From Ligula intestinalis (lineage: Eukaryota > Platyhelminthes > Cestoda > Diphyllobothriidea > Diphyllobothriidae): a stretch of DNA of 64,000 bases. Of the stretch, positions 10,276 through 21,364 are shown in pieces. Positions within the stretch are counted from its first letter, which is position 1. Each line of letters begins with the position of its first letter. A model generated the notes under the pieces. It was not told the origin of the DNA, did not search any database, and saw nothing but the letters and a program-made list of their open reading frames with translations. The translations under genes and the position numbers were made by a program. The DNA lies in NCBI GenBank assembly GCA_036362985.1, contig JAYGXS010000009.1, positions 12,863,627 to 12,927,626 of the forward strand. The letters run 5' to 3'.

Positions 10276-13032
10276 CAGTGAAGACAGCTTGCCAGCTGCC
10301 GCTGGAGCAATAAACATTGATTCGACGGACATTTGAAGATGTTATAACATCTTGTGTTTTATTCAAACACAAAATATGAAGACTTAATCACACGTTGCTA
10401 TGGCTTGTTTATTAACGCCGCTTACAAATTGTTATATTGAAGTATTTTTAGCCGCATCAAAACATATATTCGGTTCCTTATGCAAAAAGTATGCACGATT
10501 TAGTTTGGAAACCATAAATGCGGGTAAGTTTAAACAAGACTCGAGAACAAAATAACATCTGGAAGCCAAAATATAAGTTTTCTTAAAATATCGACGTTAA
10601 CGGTTCTCATATACTACCAAAGAACATTAGAACAAATACGGTATAAATGTTTGTTTTGCAAAGTAACAATGAATATGTACGAATGTATAGACTGAGCAGA
10701 ACATTTATGCACATCTTACACATTAATTGTTTTACTGAGTGTAATTCTACAGTCATCAGAAGGCAGCGCGAATTTCTTGTTGATAGTGAAATCATGATGC
10801 ATACACCAAGCCCATGTTGGAAAGTAAGGATAAATGGAGGTGAATGCACTACAATTCTACTTTCATCACATTATGCGGAGTTCACAGTCCCCATACCACA
10901 CTGCCGTGGATCACACGATGAACATAGTCAGAATCTACAGGCAAAGTGTTAGACAGTCAGTAGTACAATCGCATCTCAGTAAACGTTTCTATCAAAGAGC
11001 AATCTCCAAATTTCGGATACACCTGATTTGGTGGGCAGTTATTGTAGATGCTCGCATGCGATCCGCTCTATATCGGCAGAACGTATACCTAATATGGGTC
11101 ATTAGTAATATCAGCATGCCGTTTTTTACTCCAAAAGTCAACAGTAACGTGAAAACGTTATCATGACATAAGGAACTGCGTGAATGAACTGCGGAACAAC
11201 AAGCCATGGCTTAGACCGTCTACAACCGATTTGATAACTTGAAGGTCCTCGGCTGATGGAACTTGAAGTCGCAATTGAACTTTTCAAAGCAGGGAGGCTG
11301 TCTTCTATTTCAGCTTGCGCTGGTACCCGTTATTTTTGTAACTGCACCCGGAGTGATCTTCCTGTTTATCAGCTTTTTATACTTGTTAAACCACCATAAC
11401 GTGGTTTGCTGAAGCATAAAAGGAAGTGTTTGCAGAATTTCTTACGTTTCTGCCTTTTGGTTTGCCTGCTGAACGAACCCACAGCCCAGGTTATCACAAG
11501 TTCCGCTCTATTGGCGATAGTATCTTAGGCATGGTTTCTGGTGCTCACCGAAACATAAATACCGCGGGTGAAATAAGCCTTGTCACGATACCTACGATCG
11601 AGTTCTCTGTTTGCTTGTGTGCAAATTGTTATCGTTTTTATCTCCGCCTCTCTGTTTGAAGAACGATTCTGCCGACACACAGACAGACAGACTGGCAAAG
11701 CTTTTATCGCTTCCTCTTTCCGCTGCCTTATAACAAGAATGCTCAACAAAAGATAAAAGACAATAGGCTGAACGTCGAAAATTCCAGTTGATAACTAGCG
11801 CAAAGCTGTTTTCGCCCTACTAAACAGGGGTTACAAATGAAGTCAGTCACGCTAAGAAATGCTCTTGGACAGCTCAGCCAGTTTTACACAAATCAATATC
11901 TTGCAGGAGGGGGAGGCTTTTTTGTGCTGTCAGAGCTGCTGACGTCACTGCTAAGGAAGTGGCCTAAAGACCCAAAAAGTTGCGATTCTCCGATTAGTCG
12001 GCAAAGAGGAAATTTCCAGCGCAAATTGTGGGTTATATACCTCCACCCTCCACCCTCCTCAGTCATCAGCAGCAAGAGAATCTCGGTAAAAGGAAAGAAG
12101 TGATAATAGAGGATTTAAGATTGGGACCATAGCGTAGACCAATATCGAACTAAGTGCAATTTGTCCAGGACTACGAAATTGAAATTTATATGAGAGGATT
12201 ATACAAAAAGCAATTCTCAATAAATAAAATGAATTTAATTAAACAAAAATACTAGGGGCTTTTGGGCACTGGATCAATTTTTATTTCATCAATTCCAGTT
12301 TAAAACCAATAATCTCAAGGCATTTATTCTTTTGAGCAGGGATGCAGCCTAAAGACACTTTATTTATGCATCGCATTTAAAGAAAAGTCAACCAATTTAC
12401 CGACCTCGTTCACCCACAAAACCAAAGATTGTAGATCACCAAAGCTTACATCTAGCAAGTCAATATCCGCAGCCTAGTCAGCAGGCGGTCAGGGTACAAG
12501 CTGAACACCATTCTTCTCGCATAAGGTCTTCCCAAAAATCCAGTTACGAGGGTAATTTAATAGAATGATTTATAGGACGCATTCTTGCGGTACTCCATAT
12601 ACGAATAGCAAACAATCCCACTAGGTTGCGATGAACCAGAACTCGCCTTGGTCATGACGATGCTGCTCGGTGGTATGACATATAGTGCCATTTTTCGCCA
12701 TAAGAAGTAACAGAATTGAACGCAGCGGCTGAATAAAGTGGTAACCCCTGCTGTAATAGCTGCGAAAAGCGTAATATTAGATAAGGTAAATTGAAAAAAT
12801 GGGCATACTGAAACCTAAAACACGACATAAATAAGCTTTTCTTCGAAAAAAAGGTCAGAGCATAGCCCGGTTTTCGAGCATTAGCGATAAACATTTGCTA
12901 CCGGATACAGCCTTGGCATTTGACCCCCTACACGCAAAGTTTTTTCTTCCTATGCGTGCATTTCGTGTGATAGGAATTAAGACACAGAATGACACCGTCG
13001 GGCGGGAACGAACTTCAATCGGCGGACTTCAG
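10276..13032. other. Non-coding DNA
   Basis: Short overlapping open frames on both strands near 10.6-11.2 kb and 11.4-12.1 kb show no recognisable domain. I see no repeat structure I can define. Confidence 0.5.
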
Positions 13033-13520
13033 TTAGCAGTAAGACCAGCCAAGGCGGACGAATATAGGCCCTCTGGTCGTTCAAAAATGATCTGATCTAC
13101 CGGCTAAATGTGGCACAAGAACGGTCTTCTGCTGTATGCAATTTAGAATGTGGGGTGTCCTCTCTCACCAGATTAAATGATGGATGAGGGTTGACACTGG
13201 CCCAGTCACAAGACCATTTCTCGTTATGTAGCTGTTTGAAGTTAAATACGTTTCCTATCGGTACTGTCCTACGGGCTTCAGCCTTGGTTAGCAGTAAGAC
13301 CACCCAATGCGGACGATCCTAGGCCCTCAGGAATGTCAGAAATAAGTGAACCATCAGCTAATGGCTGCATTGAAGCAGTTTACTGTAGTATGCAAATTAG
13401 AACGCGGAGTGTTCTACCACACAAGATGAAATGATAGATGACGGAAGACAGTCGCCTGGTCACAAGACCTTTTCGAGTATAAGTCTCTTTCAAGCTACTA
13501 TATTTATCCTATCGGTGTTA
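13033..13520 (+). repeat. Diverged two-copy tandem repeat, period about 255 bp
   Basis: The word TTAGCAGTAAGACCA occurs at 13033 and 13288 and is followed in both copies by similar sequence. Shared stretches include GCGGACGA, TAGGCCCTC, TGCAATTTAGAA / TGCAAATTAGAA, GTCACAAGACC and CCTATCGGT, in the same order. The copies differ by many substitutions and small indels, so the duplication is old. Confidence 0.75.
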
Positions 13521-15029
13521 AACTGAGATTTATTATGTCAGAAAAAAAATGCGGTCAGAGTTAAAAATCAGATATTCTCCATTATTCATAATCGTTACTT
13601 ACTGCTTAACAAAGGAAAAAAAAGAAATTTTAAATACTGAAGGCAGTAAAAATATCTCGAGGCCCAGATGTGTTTAAACAAAAGAATGGGAGTAATTATG
13701 GTAATCGTGAACATAGAAACAGTGAACTACATTAACAGAATTCTGGTGGGAAAGAATTCTTGGCCAACATAGAATGTCAACAAATACGGGAAATCTTTTC
13801 ACAGAAATATAATAATCTTGAAACGTTTAAAGATACTTTGGACAGCGTTTCATTTTACAATCTCAACTGTCCGTTGCAGGTATGCGGACTTTAACGGAGT
13901 TAGTTTTAAATTTGCGACAGTTCCCACCGAAAATTTCAGAAAATAAATTGGCGAAGATACGTTTGGTATTTAAGTAAATAAAACATGGGGGCTGGTAGGA
14001 AAAAGGTACGGTTGTCAGGATAGGTGGAATGTAGGTGGAATCGAAGTCAACATCTGATCAGCGTTAGAGAAGACTGGTATTCGAGTCAGGTGATAAGCAG
14101 CTGGTTATTGGATAAGCGGCTTTTGGCCATGGTAACTGCAGCGCAACAAAGAAGTTCGTTTTGGCGCACAGGACCTGTCAAGGAAGCCTAATGGCGACCA
14201 CTTCTGTCATAGCGAACAAACGCTGTCCAAATAATATTAAATAGCTTGAACGCATCTTGTAGATCATTAGGAAGGTCACTATGGCATCGACGCGATGGTC
14301 TTAGCCTGAAAAGTGCGCTAGAATGGAACTTTTTGTACCCTGTAGTTGGCCCTCTCCTGCAAATTCTGGGATGTGTTGTTGTAATCATTTGGATAAACAG
14401 CCGCTCGTGCGAGCAATATATTCTGCCTCACAGGAGCATGCAAATGAATAAGTGCCCACAGATGTGGTCTGGGCTGGCAGTTTGCCCTTGATCTGACCGC
14501 ATAGGAAAAAAGTAATTAAGAAGTGTACATGGGCGTTGACTTTTGCGAAGGTGGTTTCTACAGCTTAACTCAGGCGCCTCTTTAGACGTTCGCTTGGTCC
14601 TCACTTGAAATGAACCCTAAAAAAAATTCACTTCTTCACTGCTTTTAACACTGTCAGCCATGTTCTTAGCAATAAATCATCTGAGATATGCGCTTTGTCG
14701 AATCACGTCTTCAAAACTCGTTAGCTTCCTTTCGATGCTAACATTCGAGCAGATCTTTTTCACCGTTCGCGCGAAATATCATGCTAAATTACGTTTGAAG
14801 TTTTACGGTGAAGAAGAGAACACTAGTAAAACAAATATGACTAACCAATCTCATAAAACAATCCCAAACTCGGCTGACGCTTAAATAATATGTCAGTTGG
14901 CCAATTGTAGAGTGTTCACTGATTTCTGCAGTCTTGTGGTCCAATGGCCAGCATGAATATTTTTTAATGTAATCTGTTGGCCACTGGAAGGCAAAAGGTC
15001 ATATATAGGTCACATGTCTGTTATGTTCC
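13521..15029. other. Non-coding DNA
   Basis: No convincing gene. A B-box-like GGTATTCGAGTC near 14.08 kb hints at a further worn SINE, but no A box or hammerhead tail is visible. Confidence 0.4.
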
Positions 15030-15115
15030 AGGACAAAGAAAAGGGAAATCGGAAGGGCCACCTCTGGCTTTTAAGCTGTCATTAATTAGGCATAAACGAT
15101 TTTACGTGATGCAAC
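15030..15115 (-). repeat. SINE-H tail, degenerate
   Basis: The minus strand reads TTAATGA-CAGCTTAAAAGCCA-GAGG-TGGCC, aligning with the CTGATGA / stem II / GAAA / stem III block of better copies. Core bases are mutated, so it is a dead relic. Confidence 0.5.
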
Positions 15116-15324
15116 TGCCTAAAGCCCGCGACCTACTGATTAGATATCCGATGCCCTCATCATCCAGATTACAACACTTTACCCTGAAGTTTTAAATAAG
15201 AATATTAACAGTGATGTAGAGACACCCACCAGTTGGCTATTGCAATCACTCGGGGTTAACTCGAGCTCCGTCAGCAGTCGCGTAGAAATTCGAATGATGA
15301 GCAAAAGAGGATAACTACCGCGAC

Positions 15325-15440
15325 TGAAACCGCCACTTCTGGCTTGTAAGTTCTCATCAGCCAGCCATAGCCACTATTGGGTTGTACACTTCCAGACGTT
15401 GACACCCATGACATAAAAAGTCCGCTATTTTTACCGCAAC
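15325..15440 (-). repeat. SINE-H copy, degenerate hammerhead
   Basis: The minus strand has GGCTGG, an intact CTGATGA, GAACTTACAAGCCA in the stem II position (half unpaired), and GAAG in place of GAAA. The upstream head is too worn to define. Confidence 0.55.
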
Positions 15441-18400
15441 CAACCTCTTCGGTTACTGTAGACTATTTTTTTCTCGGTTGTTTATTAGAACTTCAATATG
15501 GCAGTCATCTGCCAAAAACGCTAGGGGTTTTTTGTTTCAGTAAGTCTAAGCTGGTTTCAACTTATCAATACTCGCAGTCGACCGGAGAGTCAGTAATCTG
15601 AAAGATAACCACCGAACATAGCAGAAATCCCTTGAGAGTATGCTGTAGGCAAATCGAATTAAGAACCAAACTTAGATAATATTTGCAAAAGGAAACTATA
15701 CAACAGAATGCTATTAAGTCTTTCGTGAGTTAGCACGTCCAATGTGCACACAAAATATGGCCTGTTTTACACTGATGGTGAGACTTTCAATTGTTGACAA
15801 CTCAAATACTACAACTTGTATTTATGCGCACAACATATTCTCAATTTTCTCATAATTTGGAAACTTATTGAATGCTGCACTTAAATTCAATGTTAACAAA
15901 CTGCGCACTCTGTTTATCCTGGTTAAGGCAAGTAAGCTTTCAGTTTAAGGAACAAGTCATAAGGTTCTCATGAAATATTGCAGCAGATGTGGAACATACT
16001 GTTTATATTATACGCAGCGTAAATACTTTTGTAGATGCGGTGTAAAAAAGCTCATATTTGCAAGCATTTGGAACCTTAAGATACCATTTGTTTAACTATG
16101 TACTTTGCAGAAGGCGTATTGTACAACCACACTAATACAGTAAATCATATTTTCCCTTATTTTATCCATAAAATATGTAAACATTGATAAAGGCTGTCAA
16201 CATCAATGGTAAAAAGTAGCAACTTTTTTTATTACCTACGTTTTTTAGCTGTCAAAACGAAGTAGGCTTTAAAGCTGGCATCTTATCTTGACTGAAATGA
16301 CATCAGAATAAACTAAACGATACTCAGTAATTAAAAATTAATCGATAATGATTATCGAGAGCCTATGAATTTTTTCCATAGGTCGACGTATTTCACGATT
16401 CTAGGCCGTACTATGGTATTAACTTAACCAATCGCCGAGAAAACGTTCCGCCTAGGAAGACAAAGCTTCACCAAATAGGTTGCGCATTGCAGCGCGCTCA
16501 AGTTCTGTAATTTGCCTTAAGTGATAGTGTCGGCAGATATAAAGTTATTATGTCACGTTGCTCTCAATATGGACGCCTTTTTACTGGATTATATTCTCAT
16601 ATTATAAGCGCAAAAGACTGCGACTCTCTTAATGCTATGGTCGTTTTAAAAACAAACCAAATTTTTAATAAATATGGGTGGTCATAAAGCCAATTGTGCT
16701 GCTGCTTTCGCATAAAGAACTTAAGGGGACCCTCCCACGTTAGCGAAGCACAAGCGTTTTATTTTTCAGCCGCAAAAATAATTTGCACACCAGGCGCCTG
16801 ATATTTGAGCCAGTTACTGTTTTATGTACACTTTACTATATTTAACATTCTTACATAAACACAGTAAACGTAGGAATCTTGAACCGTAGAAATATCTGTA
16901 GTTAATGCAACTTCATAGTTAAACAACAAAACAGAAGGCTGTGCTGGATTTTTTTTTGCACAAAAGAAGTTTTCTATTAATCTGTACACTTTTTATGTGA
17001 GAATGGTGAAATGGAGAATATTTTTTCAATGATGTGACATTAAAAATATGGTTAGCATTCTGTGTCAGTAGAAACGCACTTCTTTTACGAAAAACAGCCA
17101 AATTCGACAGGAAGACAGCAACACTTTTTGTTGGTGTAAACTATCGAGTTAAGAAATAAACATCACATTGGAACGCGTTTCAAAAATAAGCAGACAATAA
17201 TTCGCTTAATCCACCTTGCAAGACGTTGATGAGCAAAAGAATGGTGGTACACCACGTGATAATGCATGCCGCAACTGCCTTTATACGATGATGGCGACGC
17301 TATCGTTAATTGCATCAGAGGTGAAGTACGATTGCGTCGGTAGCCTTTTATTTTGCAATTCAAAAGCCCATTTCCTTATTCCTTATTCCCACTGTCTGGC
17401 CGAAATAGCTCCTGCGACGGAATGTACTCTTAGAGGTTTTTGTAGCGAACAAAGCCTGTTGTGCAGCTGCTTTTTTCTGCCCGCTGGCTTACTCTTGGAG
17501 TATTATCAAATTGAGTAACTAACTTATATTGATGACGATTTAATTTATTGTTAGCACGGAAAACTGCTAATAAAACTCTCTTAAATTTAACTAGAATTGG
17601 AAATCTGTAAGAATACGTCACATATCTGAGAGGAGGATTCAATACCGCCAGCACAAATAAACATACTGTTATATTCCGAGGTAAAATTTTGCAATTTTCT
17701 TTACATCCTGGCCGAAAGTTCATACATACAATTAACAGTGGTCGCCGAAAATCATGCAATGTGCCGACATATGCTGAAGATTAATACTTTTTCGCGAATA
17801 AGCATTAACTCAGATTGTGAAAGTGATTAGCGTGTGGCCTATTCTGAAGTCAATTCAGTAATGATAGGATGCGGGCTTTTAACGGGCTTCGTTCTGACAA
17901 CTAGTGAGTGCCATCGATTTTGAAAACTGAATATCCAAGCAGTAGGTGTTTCTATCATTTTTTTAGGAAAAAAAGTCATTTCTTTTAGTGGTTTGAAAGC
18001 AAATTACGCTTAATTTAAATTAAATACTCAAAGAAATGGCATCTTTCTATTTAAAAAAAGTTGCTTATTATGCGTTTTTTACAATTTTGAAATATGTATT
18101 CATTATGAATCTTATATATCAATTTATTAATGCTGCTTATACAACATAAAGCATGTTCCACATCGATTACAAAATCGTTTGAAAACTTTGAGACTTTTTC
18201 TCATACTAAAGGTGAAAACGTACTTTTCCCTTAAACAGGATATTCACGGTGCGCAGTTTTTAAACCTTCAACTCGAGTGTAGTGTTCAGTAGGTTTCAAA
18301 ATTATTTGGCGATTGATAAATTTTTAGAATCAAAAGCTACTCTTTTTTAGCATAAAATTTACAGAAGGCGTGTTTCGCTGTCAATTAAGTACAAAATGTT

Positions 18401-19264
18401 TTTTTCGTGCATTTTTTCCATAAAATATATTTGAATTTATAAAGGCAGTCAAAATCAATGATAAAAATGCATAAAATATTAGCAGCGAATTTATGCAATA
18501 TAACAATTTTTGCTGGTAATGTGCACGAAGCTCATTAAAAGCCCGCATTCTATGTTGACTGAAATGAAATCAAAATTTGCTAAATGCTAATCAGTAACAC
18601 AACCTGAGTCAATGCCTATAAGAAAAAGAGGATCAATCTTGTGCGTATCTTGGCATGTTGCGTGATGTTCGGCGACTACTGTATACCTTATCCTACTTTC
18701 TTACTTTTGTGTTTGTGTGACGGGTTACTGTCGATGGGTAGAAATTCACAAGTTCAACTGGATTATCCGGAAGAACCTCGTCCTTCTTTCATTTTATCGA
18801 TTGAAATGCATGGCCCTCTGATCCACATGTATCTATAATTTGTTAAAAAACGAGCACCCCAGCATATTTAATTCGGAGGGGAAAAGTTGAAAAGCCAATA
18901 CTTTGAACGCAGTCGTGCAAAACGCAAATGTACTGGTGGCATTAGAAACCATACCATCCTAGGAAAGCAGTATGTGTTGCCAGCGCTATAGACGACTGAG
19001 CCATGAATACCCACCAAAAACCACGAGTAAAATCGAATTGGGCGTATAATACACATGCATTCCTCTGATACGTGTACAATCTACCAGTTGTAACACACTT
19101 AGGCAAGTAGCTGTCCAGAATCTCTTCAGTGTTCAATTTGGCAGCCACCAGACAAAATTAAATGTATGGGCGTTTTGGAAGATTTGAGTAAGTATCCTTA
19201 CCCTCTTGTGAATAATTAAGCACTCCTGCTGGGAATCTTACTAGTTTGTTGGAGTAGGGTGGGT
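15441..19264. other. AT-rich non-coding DNA
   Basis: Low-complexity AT-rich sequence with short open frames. Nothing recognisable on either strand. Confidence 0.5.
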
Positions 19265-19395
19265 TGGTAACATGCCTGCCGTTCGATTAGATTTGCGGTT
19301 TCCGGCGGGTGCTAATAACTTAGTTGTCTAGAACGCTTGGCTGTAGATAAGCTTTGCCTACGCTGGTGTGGTTTCAAATCTCACCAGGACAGCTG
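19265..19395 (+). repeat. Possible tRNA-like SINE head
   Basis: TAACTTAGTTGTCTAGAACG resembles a tRNA D-arm/A box and GGTTTCAAATC resembles a B box about 40 nt downstream. The acceptor arms do not pair, so it is not a functional tRNA. No hammerhead tail follows. Confidence 0.4.
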
Positions 19396-19798
19396 CATTT
19401 TGCGCAAAAAAAATTTAGGCAATACAAGCAAAGTGTACTTTGGCAATTTGCATTATATTTATATTCACTGGCAGTAACGAATATTCCTTCCTCCCCTCTG
19501 TTGTATGACCTGCACATACAGGCTTCCAATTGTAGTTAAATCAAAAGAGAATTTTCTAGTGATTTTTCGTGCTAAAAACTAATTGAATTGTCTACCATAC
19601 GAACAAATTAATGGATTTAATTAAGCTGGAATAGAAACCCAGCGGACAGAAAAAAAATGCAGCTACATAACGGGCATTGGCCACCATGAAAGAAATACTC
19701 TAGAGTATACTTCACCTCAGGTGCCATTCCGTCCACCCAGTAGGGAAAAGCAGATAGAAGTTGAATTTTACATTAAAAACGAAATGCTACTGACGGAA

Positions 19799-19820
19799 TC
19801 GTATAAAACGTCTTATACGA
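19799..19820. repeat. 22-bp near-perfect palindrome
   Basis: TCGTATAAAACGTCTTATACGA is self-complementary except at the centre. It overlaps the stop codon of the open frame at 19813-20052. Confidence 0.6.
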
Positions 19821-20052
19821 CTGAAGATAGCGTAAACACCGCTGCGAGAAAGTTGGTACAGAATACAGCATTACGTGGTTTACCGTAACACACTTGATAA
19901 CCAATGTCTTCTATGGTGGATGTAATGCTGATTTCTTTGATTATTTGTCGGACAAGTTCTAAAGGAATGCCGAGTAGACTTGCAAAGTGATTGTGATTCG
20001 TTTTGGAAGGGCGCAAGTCTAAGTGGGGAGTACGAACAGTGATCTTCGTCAT
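19813..20052 (-). CDS. Unrecognised 79-codon open frame, possible exon
   Basis: I do not recognise this protein. It starts at an ATG (MTKITVRTPHL) and has a balanced, soluble-looking composition through the middle (LLGIPLELVRQIIKEIS), which is unusual for random AT-rich frames. It ends with a more hydrophobic run (NFLAAVFTLSSVV). It could be a small gene, a first exon read past its donor site, or coding sequence from an unlisted transposon. No splice site, promoter or partner exon is visible. Weak evidence only. Confidence 0.22.
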   Translation of the reverse strand: MTKITVRTPHLDLRPSKTNHNHFASLLGIPLELVRQIIKEISITSTIEDIGYQVCYGKPRNAVFCTNFLAAVFTLSSVV

Positions 20053-20185
20053 CAGATAGTAAACAAAAACATTGGCTGTTTCGCTATTATCATATGAGAG
20101 GTATATAGGTTGTTATTTTACGAGCAACTATTTGTATGAAGACGTAAAAATACCACATTTATTTGTTCGATTGACCCAATCGTAA

Positions 20186-20290
20186 AATATTGCGGCCCCG
20201 GTGGAAGTCAAACACACACAGCAAGGGAGTTTTTTTGCGCAGCCGTCCTTCTAGACAACCGAGCTATGAAGCTCCATTTGTTTTGTTGCT
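20186..20290 (-). repeat. SINE-B copy (second tRNA-like SINE family)
   Basis: The minus strand reads GGAGCTTCATAGCTCGGTTG, an A-box-like D-arm, then GGCTGCGCAAAAA and GTTTGACTTCCACC as the B-box side. The same series occurs at 47.0, 58.7 and 59.0 kb, all on the minus strand. Confidence 0.6.
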
Positions 20291-21364
20291 ACCGCTTGCA
20301 GTTCCATTGTTTAGAGACAGATTTGAGGTTCAACATACCACATTGCTGAGTTCCTCAACTTTTCATACGGTTTCTGGTACAGCAGTTAAAAATTCAAAGT
20401 ATACTTTCTACAATTATTTTGTACTGTGCACAGCGTTGAGACTTCAGAACATCCTTTTTTTTTCGTTTGTAACTCCAAAAGATATAACCCCCTAGAACTT
20501 ACCTTGAATATGCCCACTACGAAGCAGCTATTTTAGAGTTAGTGAAGCATGCAACGCATCACATTTTGTCTGCCAGGATTTTTCAAATATTGTTTGCATG
20601 TATGTATGATCTTAAGATGTCAAAGTAAAGTAAAAGGAGGCAGAAATAACCTCCTAGAATTAATAAAAATCACACACTTTTCAAAAAGGAAGGTAGAGTT
20701 TCTACTTTGCATCAAAATTTATCTTCTATTATAGAAGCATGAAGGCTAATAAAAACATATTTTTCCATCTGCGTGGCTTAAGAGGGGAAGCTAGTTATCT
20801 CCGAGTGAAGTAATCCATAAAAAATTTTTAGGAGATACAAATAAAGAGTTTTTTATTTGCACGTTAGCTAGTTTCGCAGGGATTATTTTTAGCGCTCGGT
20901 CGTGTCCACAAATCAAACCAAAAACGCCAGCTGCCTAATGGAGGGCGTCACGAGATTTGTGAGATCGGTTGTTTCTTCCGAAACTGTCACATTTTGAAGT
21001 CTTTCACAAACAAAAAAATATTTGCCTATCATTTTGGGTCGTCAACTGGGAAGGCTTTGCACCATCAACTATACACTCACGTTCTAAGAACACACTGAAA
21101 GTTAAGGTTTCATAATCGTCAACGCAGACAAAGCGCTGCTAAGAACGCTATATTAAAGAAATTGTTTGGCGGTTTTATTCTAAATGTGCCGTTTTTCCTG
21201 AATTATTTCCATAGCATTTTACATAAACGCTCTTATGCGCAAAATTATATGAATCCCTTTTTGCTCACTGTCAGCTGCAAAATAACTGCAGCTGTGTGTT
21301 TTCATTTCTTCACTTATAACTTATTTTACAGTTATTCTGGACTTGTACTTGTACCTAATCAGAT
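20291..21364. other. Non-coding DNA
   Basis: No recognisable gene or repeat before the 3' end of the LINE that follows. Confidence 0.5.

Noticed and set aside
12061..12075. Complement of CTGATGA near a GC-rich stretch
   Set aside because: No GAAA or stem II follows on the minus strand. Chance word.
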